Below, piece by piece: positions 12,660 to 23,269 of a stretch of DNA of 64,000 nucleotides. Under the pieces are notes generated by a model, which was not told the DNA's origin, did not search any database, and saw nothing but the letters and a program-made list of their open reading frames with translations. Made by a program: the position numbers and the translations under genes. Each line of letters starts with the position of its first letter. Position 1 is the stretch's first letter. Source of the DNA: Tamarix chinensis (taxonomy: Eukaryota; Streptophyta; Magnoliopsida; Caryophyllales; Tamaricaceae). The stretch spans positions 36,900,610 to 36,964,609 of the forward strand of contig CM060173.1 in the NCBI GenBank assembly GCA_030549775.1, written 5' to 3'.

Positions 12660-13030
12660 GTAAATACAGGAACACCCCACTATTATTGCGGAAGGGCCGG
12701 TCACTTGCGGGACAAAGTCCACACCACTATTATTCACCGGTGGATCGGTCACTTGCGGGACAAAGTCCTCACCACTATTCCTTACCGGTGGATCGGCTGG
12801 TTCCTGCTCACATGGTGTTCCACTGTAAGTAATTAGTACCTTTTAAGTATCTTTAGCAAACTCTGGTTTGTGTTTATTGAGCTCGAGTCACCCCACTATT
12901 ATTGTCGGTGGGCCGGACACTTGCGGGACAAAGTCCGCACCACTATTATTACCGGTGGATCAGTTGCAATAGGGTAATAACCCTAACCACTATTCCTAAC
13001 CGATGGATTGGCTGGACCCGGCTCAATAAT
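12660..13030 (-). repeat. Family L two-block subrepeats
   Basis: Two blocks of about three units each. A unit reads CCACTATTATT, then ACCGGTGGATCGGT, then CACTTGCGGGACAAAGTCC. The blocks (12670-12795 and 12890-13015) are separated by a spacer with CACATGGTGTTCCACTG and TAAGTAATTAGTA. The ACCGGTGGATCGGT core is nearly self-complementary. The same order occurs in every other family L copy. Confidence 0.85.
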
Positions 13031-13298
13031 CTTCCACTTTAAATGATTAGTGTCTTAAGCATCATATTCAAAAGCTTTCACCCTGGACATGTATGGCTAA
13101 CTCCATGCAAACCCTAGCTCTTATGCAAAACCCTAGCTCTCATGCAAACCCTAGCTCCACGTAAACTACACTTCTATGCAACCCCGACTCCCATGCAAAC
13201 CCTAGCTCCATGTAAGTCACCCTTCCATGCAAACCCTAACTCCCATGCAACACACCACACCTCAATGCAACCCTCATACTACCATGCAACATACCATC

Positions 13299-13455
13299 TT
13301 TCCATGCAACCCTAATATTATCATGCAACGTACCACCTTTCCATGCAACCCTAATATTGCCATGCAACGTACCACCTTTCCATGCAACCCTAATATTGCC
13401 ATGCAACATACCACCTTTCCATGCAAACCCTAATATTGCCATGCAACGTACCACA
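13299..13455. repeat. 39-bp minisatellite, about four copies
   Basis: Units start at 13299, 13338, 13377 and 13416. Each contains TTTCCATGCAACCCTAATAT and then GCCATGCAACGTACCACC. The periodic open frames on both strands here come from the repeat (39 is divisible by 3) and are not genes. Looser CATGCAAACCCTAG copies extend left to about 13100. Confidence 0.9.
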
Positions 13456-13489
13456 CTCCCACGCAACCCTAAATTCAATCATAAAGATT

Positions 13490-13810
13490 CTTCCACATAA
13501 AATCATAAATTGGAATCTCCCAAGGAAAACCATAAATTGAATTCCCCTAAGCAAATCATAAATTAGATTCCCCTATATAATATCATAATTTACATTTTCC
13601 CAAATAACATTAAAAAAAATTAGATTCTCCCAAACAACCATAAATTCGATTATTCCATATAACCTCATAAATTACCTTCTCCCAATTAACATCCTAATTT
13701 AAATTCTCCCAAATAAACCATAAATTCGAATCTCCCATATAACATCATAAATTACCGTCTCCCAAATAACATCCTAAATTAGATTCTCCCAAACAAACCA
13801 TAACTGCTCT
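13490..13810. repeat. Degenerate 80-bp tandem repeat
   Basis: CATAAATTCGA recurs 80 bases apart (13641 and 13721). CATCATAAATTACC, CATCCTAA and TTCTCCCAAA strings recur throughout at about one third of that spacing. It continues the LTR minisatellite zone. Confidence 0.7.
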
Positions 13811-14375
13811 TCCACACATAAAATCATATATTAGATTATTCCTTATAAAACCATAAAATTAGGTTAAGTCACTTCCCTTAATCAAATTCTTTCCCCATCC
13901 TCCTTTTTCATCCTTCCTCTCACACAAACCATATCGAATTCCTCACATACACAACACATATCATTATACATAATTAATACACATACCATGCAAAACATAC
14001 TTCAACTCCAAGTCATACCACATATAAAATATTTAATAATAATAAACACTAGATACATAACATGCGAAACACATAATACACATAAGCACATAAAAGGCCT
14101 TAGCACTCCTTACCTAATACGACACCGGTCTTGGTGCACGCTCCTATTCCACTTGAGGGATTTGATTGGGTTCGCCTATTATATCAAAGCATACTAGAAT
14201 TAGATTCTCTTATATAATTCTAACTTATTTCTAGGTTTGGTTTTAGGATGACATTTTACTATTTAATAATTAACTATAGGAACTAATATAATTAATTCAC
14301 TTATTTTCTTTTGAAAAGGTGATAAACTAAGGGTTTCTACCCTTCTCCCAAAATAGATTTAATAATATCATAACT

Positions 14376-14416
14376 ATGATGATGATAATAATAATAATAA
14401 TAATAATAATAATAGT
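14376..14416. repeat. GAT/AAT microsatellite
   Basis: GATGATGATAATAATAAT... inside the nested solo LTR. Shorter AAT runs follow up to about 14950. It lies in the LTR zone that carries the large ATT or AAT arrays in the copies at 16709-17024 and 61376-61530. Confidence 0.9.
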
Positions 14417-15490
14417 AATAAAAATAATTAGTAATATAAATAAAGTACAATAATATTAATGATACTTTTTATAAATAGAATATTAGATATTAATGATATC
14501 AAAATTCTTAAAATTAAAAGTTAGATTTCTAACCCTCCCACAATGATAAACATAATACTATTTAGAATTGTGATAATAAAATTAATAATGTATATATATA
14601 CTTATATTATATTTTAATAAAGGTAATAATGGTAATATAATTAAAATAATGTTGAAAAATGTTAATAATGTTAATAAATTTTATAAATGCGAGGCATAAT
14701 TAAAATTTAAGGCCTCTATTCTTCCAGTAATAATCAAAGTATCAACCAAGTAATTATACTAATAATAATATTATTATAAATATTATTAATAATAACATCA
14801 ATTATGTAAAAATCTAAGCAAATAGGTAAAGGCCGAGATAATTACTGTATCTTACTAAATAATACTTCTAGACCTATAACCAAAATTTAGAAATTAGAAT
14901 ACAATCAATATTACTAATAATAATAATTATAATAATAATAATTAAAGTTGAATTAATACTAAAATTTTGGCTAAAATTAGAATAATTATAAATAATTCGA
15001 AATAAAGTATTTAAAATGTCTATGGCATCACCTTGAGTTGGAGGATGAAGGTGGCACCGGTGATGGTTCCCGGAGGTGGCCGGAAAATGGGTCTAAGGGG
15101 GCTAAAAATTAGGAAAATGGGTGATGGAGAGGAAGAAAATTAAAATAATTATATGGGGTTGTAGAGGATAATTAGTAGGAGTTAATAGTTGGTTTAATAG
15201 GTGTTAGAAGTGGCAGATGTGGCGGTGGACGGTGGTTCACTGTCTCGGGGTCAAGATCCTTGTCGAATCAACTAGCCAACTTTGGATGATTATAGAAGCT
15301 TGCACACGATGAATCGAGGAATAAGGTTAGTTTAGTTAATTATACAGTATTGCAGGGAAAAGATTGGTAGCAAGAGGAGGTGTTGAAGTTGGCCGGGGGA
15401 GGAGATAATGGCGTCTGATGGGGCGGTGGCAGGCATATCTCTCTCAGGGTTTTTGAGAAGAAGAAGTCTTGAAAACATCCACCATTAGGC

Positions 15491-15498
15491 TATTTATA
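15491..15498 (-). promoter_or_regulatory. LTR TATA box (nested copy)
   Basis: The minus strand reads TATAAATA in the context CTCTATAAATAGCC, about 890 bases from the LTR start at 16386. This matches the spacing in the host LTR. It is the probable start-site element of the minus-strand LTR. Confidence 0.6.
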
Positions 15499-16708
15499 GA
15501 GTTTAGATGGGTTATTAGGGTTTTGGGGGTCGTCAGGATATTATTGGATTCTAGGGTGTGCGTGGCTGGTGGCAGAAATCGGCCGGCGACTGCTTGGGTT
15601 AGGTCGAAGGTTTGAGAAGTAATAGAGAGGGAACGAGTGAGATTTGAGGATAATCGATTGTTCCAAGTCAAATTACGAGTCAAGAGGAAGAAAAAGAGGG
15701 GTGAATCGGCTGGTCAAAATTGTCGTGGCCGGCGCCGCCATTTTCGGGCTGGGAGTTGCAGGCTGCGTCGACGGAGGAGAAGGGAGGAAGAAGGAAGGAG
15801 AAGGGAGGTGGGTCGGTCGGCCGGGAAGGAAAAGAAAAAGGAGAACCGGGCCGGTCGCGCCGGTTAGTTTGGTCATTAAATGAGACGTAGCGTCTCATCC
15901 GAAAACGAGTTGAAACGCGGCGTTGAATCTCCGCATAAGGATGCAGCAGTGCTGGGCCGCGGAGGAAGGAGAAGAGAAGGAGAAGGTGGGTTGGGCCGCG
16001 CCAGGCCCAACCGGCGGAAAAAGAGAAGGAGAAAAAGATAAAGGAGAAAAGAAAAAGAAAAAGGAAAGGAAGAAAAGTAAAAGAAAGGAAAAATTTAGGT
16101 TTTGGGTTTGAAAAAATTATATTGAATAATTTAGGTATCTAAAATAAAATATTTATTTAAATTTTCTTTTTAGACTAATTTAGGGTTTTTAAAAAAAAAT
16201 ATTTCTCCTAAATTCCTTTTTAAATAACAAAAGTCAAAATTTTCTTCTAAAAAAAATATTTATAAATTCCTATTAATTTGCCCTAAATAAATCCCTCTTA
16301 TTCCAAATAAAGTAATAAAATAAATTATTTTCTTAATAAATCCTTATTTAGTAGTATATCTAAGTAAATAATTCTGGGGCATTTCACTCCCTTTCTCCAT
16401 TTCCTCAACTTTTGGCCACCACGGTCGCCGCCGTGCGCCGTCACCTTTGGCCATACCACCCCCTTTATTCCACCCTTCTCCACCTAGGCAACCATCAACA
16501 CCATGGTATTTATCCCTCTCCTTTTTCCATCACTCAACTATCTCTCTTTTATTCTCTTTTTCTGGCCACTACCGCCGTTGTCGTGCATCGTCACCTGTGC
16601 CGCCAGTCACCACCAACCCAAGGCGGTACCCTAAACCCTCTCAACCCTTAAACACTAATTATACAAGCTTTATTTATTTAATTTTATTACATTACTATTA
16701 TTCCATTG

Positions 16709-16726
16709 TTATTATTATTATTAATG

Positions 16727-16771
<45 letters not shown>

Positions 16772-16894
16772 TATACAGGGTCAAGACCCTATTATGTCAC
16801 TATTTTGATTATTATTATTATTATTTCAGTGAAGGATCGAAGCCCCTATTTCACAATTATTTCAAATTATAGCATCATCATCATCATCATCATC

Positions 16895-16929
<35 letters not shown>

Positions 16930-16951
16930 TATTATTATTATTATTATTATC

Positions 16952-16983
<32 letters not shown>

Positions 16984-17024
16984 CGTTATTATTATTATTA
17001 TTATTATTATCATTATTATTATTT
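16709..17024. repeat. Compound ATT / ATC-AAT-ATT microsatellite
   Basis: ATT repeats at 16709-16770, then ATC (16872-16896), AAT (about 16895-16928) and ATT with rare CGTT interruptions (16929-17024). The AAT run directly abuts an ATT run, so the junction near 16928 is a long inverted repeat able to fold into a hairpin or cruciform. The poly-isoleucine reading frames across it are artefacts. Confidence 0.95.
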
Positions 17025-17589
17025 GGGTAAAATCTTCAAAATCATATATTATCACCTTTTCCAATATTACCAAAAAATAATTAGTGTTAATGTTATTATA
17101 TTATTATTTTATCTATAACTCTACCCTTAGAATAAATTAGGAAATAATAGTATTTTGGTAGGAGGGAAACTAATCCTTAGTTTTTCTCTTTTATAGGTGA
17201 GAACAGTTAGAACCCTAAGGAGGCGTAAGAGGGTGTTCTAAGACCAGTGTCGTATTAGGTAAGGGTGTAGCTAAGGCCTTATGTATGTAATGTGTTTTGT
17301 ATGCCTTGTATGACATGTTTCATGATATGTGATGTATCTTATGCTTATCATTATAACTATTTTATGTGTAGTGTAGCTTGGAGTTGAGGTATGCTCATGT
17401 GTTATTTCATGGCATGTGTATAATATGTATAAGCTATGATTATGATGTGATGTGTTGTGGCCCTTTATCACATGCATGCTAGGTTATGTAATGTGATGAT
17501 ATAGAGTGAAATGATGAAAAGGAAAATGGGGAAGTAAGTTGACCAAGGATGTGGATTGGACCTAAATGTTGTATGACTATGAGCTTAAG

Positions 17590-17840
17590 AATCTATGGTT
17601 TTGCATGGAAGAATCAAGGGTTTTGTATGGAAGAATCTAGGGTTTACATGGGAGAATCTAGGGTTTTACATGGGAGAATCTATGGTTATGCATGGGAGAA
17701 TCTAAGTACGTATGGAAGAATCTAGGGTTTACATAGGTGAATCTAGGGTTGTGCATGGGAGAATCTAAGTACGTATAGAAGAATCTAGGGTTTGCATGGG
17801 TGAATCTAGGGTTTCATATGGGAGTTTTAGGGTTTTGCAT
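17590..17840. repeat. AGAATCTAGGGTTT minisatellite
   Basis: Units of about 22-24 bp with the form GCATGGGAGAATCTAGGGTT, plus a higher-order step of about 64 bp marked by CTAAGTACGTAT (17702 and 17766). It is the reverse-complement counterpart of the CATGCAAACCCTAG repeats at 13100-13455 in the nested LTR. The same LTR zone has therefore expanded differently in the two copies. Confidence 0.8.
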
Positions 17841-18469
17841 AAAAAAGTTCAAAGGGTTGCATGGGATGTATAAAGTCTGCATGGAGGTGAATTTTATGTA
17901 TGGAAAGTTGATTTGGGGTGTGAGGAAGGTAATGGAAGAGTTATTTGGGTGTTCGAATGCTTTGGATGAAAAATAGTATGTGGGACAATATAAGGGTACA
18001 TAGGAGACCGAGCTAGGGTTTGTTGTAGCTGGTTAGGGTTTGGTGTGGCTACTTAGGGTTACGTGATCACACGTGCACTTGGGGAGCAAAGTGTGGTGAT
18101 GAGGGTTGAATCTAAGAGTTGTGATGTGTGGGTGTTAAAATAGTTTGGGTTGAGTGAGATAGAGTAGGATGGGCCACATAGGCCTAAATTAGGGGTTTTG
18201 GAGAAAACTCTAAAGTGAGGTAGTGAGTGTACTTGGAGGTGTATGGTAGTGGGCCTTGACCTATACATTTAGGAGTTGGAACTCTAGTGAGAGTTAGGGT
18301 AAGGAGGAAAGGATGTTGGGACAAGTTAGGAGGTGCATGAGTCTCATGATGTGGGATGTGTTTTTTTGGAGGATAAGCATAGGAGTTAGTCATGCAAGCC
18401 TAGGATGAAACTTTTGAATAAGACACTTAAGACATTAACAACGTAAAGTGGATGATTATTGAGCTAGGC

Positions 18470-18830
18470 CTAGATCGATCCACCAGCATAATATAGTGGT
18501 TAGGGTGTTTCGCCCTATATGTGACCGATCCACCGGCTACAATAGTGGTTAGGTGCATGTTACCCTATAAGTGACCGATCCACCGGCTAGAATAGTGGGG
18601 GATCCCGAGCTCAATAAACCAAACCCTGAGTTTGCTAAGACACATAAAAGATATTAAGTACTTACAGTGGGACACCATACAAGTAGGGACCAAACTGATC
18701 CACTGGCATATAATAGTGGTTAGGACATTTCGCCCTATAAGTGACTGATCCACTAGTTGTAAATGTGGTTAGGTTCATGTTTCCCTATAAGTGACCGATC
18801 CAACGGCTATAATAGTGGGGTTCCTTTACT
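18470..18830 (+). repeat. Family L two-block subrepeats
   Basis: Units read GTGACCGATCCACCGGC, then TATAATAGTGG, then TTAGGTGCATGTTACCC. Block one covers 18470-18600. A spacer carries TACTTACAGTGGGACACCAT, and block two covers 18690-18825. Same layout as the arrays at 12660 and 49095. Confidence 0.85.
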
Positions 18831-19544
18831 CGCATGGATTGATAAAAAGCATGGTATGAAATGAGTATTGATCAGAGATTAAATAATTAATGGATCTAGA
18901 CTATAATTAGGCCTTTACTCATTTATTTATCTGAAGTAATTGTATGTTGTTGTATTATCATACTTGGGTTGAGTGATTTTGTGTATTGACATTAGTGTAT
19001 GTTTACCTTACTCAATACGTAGCATACTGACCACCCGATTCATGGGTGCTACTCATTCCCATGAGCAGAAGACCCTTCTGACTTTGTGCAGGTGGGTGAT
19101 ACTTATTTTGATGCTTTCAATGTTCATGAGGCATCAGGTGGGGTTGAGTGCTGAGTTCGGACTCGGCACGAAGATCGAGAGTTGCGTGGCCGGATTTCCC
19201 TGATATGATTTTCTAATTATGTTTTGAGCTTCTTAGATTTATCTTTTACCATTTGTAAACTTATTTCCTCTTAAGGAACTTTGACTATGTATGCTGGTTT
19301 ATAACTCTTTGACTTCGCACTCTGAATTCTATCTTATAATCATTTAATGCTTATTTGAAGTCTTTTTGAGATTTGATTTATATTGATCATTAAATTTCCT
19401 TTACCTTAGCACTTAGTACTGGAACGGTTAGAGTGAGCCGGTCTGGTACTAAGTATGGCGGTAATATTCCCGAAATTCACGGGTTTTAATTTAATTTAAA
19501 TGCTTCCGTTTAAAAAATAGTGATTTTTGGGGTGTTACAATTAC

Positions 19545-20308
19545 TAGGTCTTCTTTGACATGTATGTTTGACATCCATGCATAATAACTCACTTGAATTG
19601 TAATAACTTGTAACATATGAAAGCTTAAATGTGTTGACATATTGAAGGGTATGAATATTCTCCTTGAAAATATGTAATATTCCTGCAAGAATTACTCATA
19701 ATATAATTGTTATGGTTATTCATAGTCCTATTATCATCAAAGACACACTGTAATAGACTCCATTACTAAGAATTTCAAATCTTTATATCATGAGAATCCA
19801 TAGATACTCCTACATTAGTCCATAATTAGGTGATCATATATTTCAATTTACATGGTCACTTGAGTTCATAGATGGTACTATTCCATAACTGATGGAGTGA
19901 CCCCAAAAATATAATGAACCATCTTTAAGTATGCATAACCCCCTATAAGCCAATATAGAGTAGATTAACGTTCACTTTAAGAATCAGATGAAGCACCTAA
20001 ATCCTGACTCACATGAATTTCCACTTTCATTATTAATATTATATTGCTTCTTTATTTGGTACTTGGAAAGTAACAATGCATCATAAGGGTTTATCCCTAC
20101 AATCCATAATTTATTATAATTTTCTTAACACAAGGATGAATGCTTATTACCTATTATGGACAATATCATTTACATATGAATTTATTCCAACAATTGTTAT
20201 ATATTATAACACTTGGAACTATGCCTATGACAAATAATTTCACATGTTATAGCCACTATATATTGTGATAATGCTTATAAAAATAATCATTCGCACAATA
20301 AGAAACAT
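19545..20308. other. AT-rich DNA between retroelements
   Basis: No domain in any frame. It continues the sequence left of 10882 that was split by the solo LTR. It is probably old repeat DNA. Confidence 0.3.
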
Positions 20309-21328
20309 TGATGCAGGAAAAAATACTGAAGAATTGAAATGCATCATTATAGTACCAATTTTTCTTTATTTAGAAAGGATATCCCATAAAATTGAAGACA
20401 AAAGGATGGCTACGTTATTAGTTTTAGAAGAAACATACCATACAAGTTACTAAGCATATACATACATGTGCATGACATGCATGGAGGGCATGGCTATGTG
20501 CATGGGGGAGTAGATTGCAGCTTGGATGTGGATATTAGTTGGTTTAGTTTATTAATTAATTAATTAGTAGAGTTAGAGATTAGTTAGAGAATAAAGTAGC
20601 ATAAGTCTACCTTTTGAAGAATATCTTACATTGTAATATCTTTTATCTAGGTATCTTTTGAAGATTATGCCTTCTAGCAAGTATCTTGTAATTGATAGAT
20701 TTGGCTATATAAGCCATAGAACCCATGATTGAATTGGATAGATTGAATTGAATTTGAATGCAAATTGCAAGTTTATTATTGAATTCTGTGTGAGTTCATC
20801 TTAATTTTAATCGAATATGTGTGAACGATTAATCTTAAAACCCTTAATCTCTTTGTTTGTGTGAATTAGGGATTTAGTACAATATTTCTAAACTTCATAA
20901 CCCATGACATTATTAGCCATACTTATCATCCTAATTCATCACAAAATCGAAACCCTAATTTACAAAACCCTAACGCTAATTAGCATATTTGAAAACCTAA
21001 CCCTAATTTTTGAACCCCAACCCTAACCCTAACACACAAAACCCTCTACTCTCAAACCCTAATAATTAAATCATCACCTTCATTATCACATCATTATCGA
21101 ATCATCATGCTCATCATCTCATCAAATTTGAATCACCTTCATCATTTATTCACCATCATCGAATCATCATCATTATTCTACCATATTTGAATATCTACAT
21201 TCTTAATTCAAAAAAAAAATGTGTCTTCCTCTTCCTAATTCTAACATAATTGAGCATTAGTTTTACATATTTGATAATTCCATATTCCCACACACATATT
21301 TAATAACTCCATATTCCCAAATACATCA
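20309..21328 (+). mobile_element. 5' LTR of the chromovirus
   Basis: Starts TGATGCAGG and ends TACATCA, four bases before the PBS. A TATA-like CTATATAAGCC lies near 20704. CCCTAA-rich text at 20950-21060 resembles telomere repeats but is irregular and is shared with the 3' LTR. In the pol frame, the first 48 codons of this LTR are open (GAT GCA GGA ... up to a TAA near 20451). The 3' LTR has TGA at the third codon instead. Confidence 0.85.
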
Positions 21329-21332
21329 ATTT

Positions 21333-21345
21333 TGGTATCAATACC
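21333..21345 (+). promoter_or_regulatory. Primer binding site
   Basis: TGGTATCAATACC, identical to the tRNA-iMet PBS TGGTATCA over eight bases and then diverged. It is placed four bases after the LTR end. Confidence 0.75.
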
Positions 21346-21579
21346 CAAGGTTTTGATATATTGTGATCAAGATCTAATATTTTCTCAAGATTCTTGCAAG
21401 AATGTGTCTTTATTATAAGAATCTTCAAATAACATGTGTGTTTTTCAAGATTCTCCCAATAATTCATCAAGAAGGCACCAAGATCCAAGCACTTAGAGGC
21501 ATGTTTGGAGAATATCACCTGGTTGGTGAAGGAAGGAGAGGGTGAACCAAGAGGAGGACTTGAGAGATATTATCAAGGT

Positions 21580-22530
21580 CTTGGTGGATGAAATCAAGGA
21601 GGTAAAGCTACATATAGGGAGAATAGAAGCTTCACAAGCTCAAGGGCCACATGTGCTGCCACAAATTTTAAAGGAAAAGTAGAAGAAGACCACGTGAGAA
21701 GGGCATACAATCAAATGGAGGAAGGAGAAGAGAGTGTGGGAAATTATGAAAGACCACATGAAACCTCAAGAAGAACCTATGATGATGTGGAGAAGGGAAT
21801 ATGATTTGATCTACTTGACTTTGAAGGTAATCTCCACTCAGAATATTTTCTTGATTGGTTATAAATTTTTGAATCTATTTTCAAGTATTAGGAGATTGAT
21901 GATGAGAAGAGGTACCAAATAACATTATTGAAATTTAAGAAATTTGCTAGAGTGTGGTATGAAAAATTTAAAGGGATAAGGGAAAGAGAAGGAAAACCAA
22001 GAATTAGGTCATGGAAAAAATTTAAAAAAACACTTGAAGAAGAAATTTATGCCTCGAGAATATGAGAAAGATAATTTCATAAAGATGAATACTATTAGGT
22101 AAGGGTTGCTTGGAGTTGAGGAATATATTAGAGAGTTTGAAAGATTAGCTCTAATGTGTGATGTCCAAGAAATATAAGAAAAAATTGTGCATGATTCATT
22201 GGAGGACTAAATATGAATCTTAGAGAGAAAGTGGAAGTGTATCCTTATGATGTGTTTGAAGACCTATCCATGTTAGCAATCAAGTTTAAAAAAATTGAAG
22301 AGAACAAAGCCACCAAATAAGTTAACCAATACTCCATATGGTTTGACCTTCAAGGGGGTGTTGAAGCCCCCAATTTCTCAAGCCACAAATTAAGATAATG
22401 TTAGGAGGTTCATTAATGAAGAAAAAGGCAAGGATCAAGTGGTTGATAAGGTGAACAAGTGATATTTCAAGTGTAGAGGTTATGGTCACTTTGGTTAAGA
22501 TTGTCCAAACCAAAGGGCATTTACATTAAA
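21580..22530 (+). pseudogene. Chromovirus gag with broken zinc knuckle
   Basis: Gag of the chromovirus; it would package genomic RNA into virus-like particles. In shifted frames the sequence gives YFLDWL-IFESIFKY (about 21845-21890), EKRYQITLLKFKKFARVWYE (about 21905-21960), REREGKPRIRSWKKFKKTLE and NLREKVEVYPYDVFEDLSML, the usual order for CRM/Galadriel gag. The nucleic-acid-binding CCHC knuckle lies at about 22462-22502 and reads YFKCRGYGHFG-stop-DCPNQR. The first Cys is replaced by Tyr, and a TAA stop sits between His and the last Cys. Several other stops occur, so the gene is dead. Confidence 0.8.
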
Positions 22531-22689
22531 GGAGATAGCAAGTGTGGAGGATTGTGATGAGAATGAAGATCTTGATGGAGACCTTGAATAAGAGAGTGAT
22601 ATCCTGGATGATTATTTAAAAGAGTGCCAAGTGGATTGCTATATGTTGTAGAGGGTGATCCAAGTATAACAACAACCTCTACTTACTCA

Positions 22690-23180
22690 AAGGGAGAATA
22701 TTTTCAAGGCCAAGTGTAGAGTTGGTGATAAAGTGTGTGAATTCATCATTGATAGTGGCTCATGCACTAATGTTGCTAGTGAGAAGATGGTGAGAAAGAT
22801 CGGTTTGGATACCATGAGTCATCTAAGACCATATTCACTCCAATGGCTCAACAAAGATAAAGGTGTAAGGGTACCCAAACAAACTGTTATCTCTTTCAAG
22901 ATTGGAAATTATTTTGATGATGTTTTATGTGGTATTCTACCTATGGATTCTTGTCACATTTTGATGGAGAGGCCATGATAATTTGATAGGAAGGTTTTGC
23001 ATGATGGAGTCCTTAATGAGTTTGTGGTGTATAAGGGCAAAAATAAGTTTAGGGTAAAACCTAATCTTGAGGGGGAGGGTTCGGTTTTGAGGAATGAAAA
23101 GTGGGAAGGAAAAAAGATCATGCAGCAAAAAAAGATGGAGATGTCAAGTGTAGGAGGGGAAGAAAGAGGAGTAGCATGAA
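22690..23180 (+). pseudogene. Chromovirus aspartic protease
   Basis: Retropepsin domain that would cut the Gag-Pol polyprotein. The active-site block reads FIIDSGSCTNVASEKMV with DSG at 22751-22759. It is followed by YSLQWLNKDKGVRVPKQTVI, GNYFDDVLCGILPMDSCHIL and a broken LMERP-stop, where related elements have LLGRPW. The next frame continues as DRKVLHDGVLNEFVVYKGKN. The longest uninterrupted piece is 81 residues. The single Asp active site (one per monomer) is intact here, but the frame stops right after it. Confidence 0.85.
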
Positions 23181-23269
23181 GTTGTTGATCCTTAAGGAGT
23201 GTGAGCTGGTTGAAGCTATCAAAGATGAGGAGATATGCTTTGCATTAGCGGTAAAGGAAGCCCAATGAG

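Larger units (their letters stand above)
12146..16386 (-). mobile_element. Family L solo LTR nested in another (minus strand)
   Basis: On the plus strand it begins TGTAACACCCC and ends GGGGCATTTCA, so the LTR reads from 16386 down to 12146 (4241 bp). It is flanked on both sides by CTCCC (12141-12145 and 16387-16391), a perfect 5-bp target-site duplication. Its first 300 bases on the minus strand align with the start of the host LTR at 10887: both have AAATAAGGATTTA, then TTTAGGAGAAATATTT or a close match, then AACCTAAATTAG. It holds the subrepeat array (12660-13030), a 39-bp minisatellite (13299-13455), an 80-bp repeat zone (13490-13810), AAT runs (14376-14416 and scattered to 14950), the TATA box (15491) and a purine-rich U3 tract (15950-16100). 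Confidence 0.93.
10887..19539 (+). mobile_element. Family L solo LTR, interrupted by a nested copy
   Basis: Starts TGAAATGCCCC and ends GGGGTGTTACA. The flanks are ATTAT (10882-10886) and ATTAC (19540-19544), a 5-bp target-site duplication with one change. Removing the nested LTR at 12146-16386 and one copy of its CTCCC duplication leaves about 4.4 kb. The order along the plus strand is: AT-rich U3, a pyrimidine-rich tract (11200-11310), a GC-richer zone with the TATA box (11767), then after the interruption an ATT array, CATGGGAGAATCTAGGG minisatellites (17590-17840), the two-block subrepeats (18470-18830) and the 3' end. No internal coding region adjoins it, so it is a solo LTR formed by LTR-LTR recombination. 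Confidence 0.9.

Noticed and set aside
12660..13030. CRISPR-like array of repeats and spacers
   Set aside because: The DNA is plant nuclear; spacers are themselves repeated and the array is part of an LTR.
13227..13478. Repetitive protein encoded on either strand
   Set aside because: A 39-bp minisatellite keeps frames open by its multiple-of-three period.
15637..16111. GC-richer frames on both strands (62-79 residues) that look like a Lys/Arg- or Pro-rich gene
   Set aside because: They lie in the U3 promoter zone of the nested solo LTR. They overlap one another in several frames, are driven by purine runs, and have no domain.
10887..16386. Single TIR transposon with ends TGAAATGCCCC / GGGGCATTTCA
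   Set aside because: The CTCCC and ATTAT/C duplications show two separate LTRs in opposite orientation instead.
16706..17080. Long poly-isoleucine and poly-leucine frames
   Set aside because: Translation of an ATT/AAT microsatellite; the same holds at 61162-61960 and 42842-43192.
20940..21060. CCCTAA-rich stretch as an interstitial telomere
   Set aside because: Repeats are irregular and recur at 26380-26470 in the matching LTR, so they belong to the LTR.
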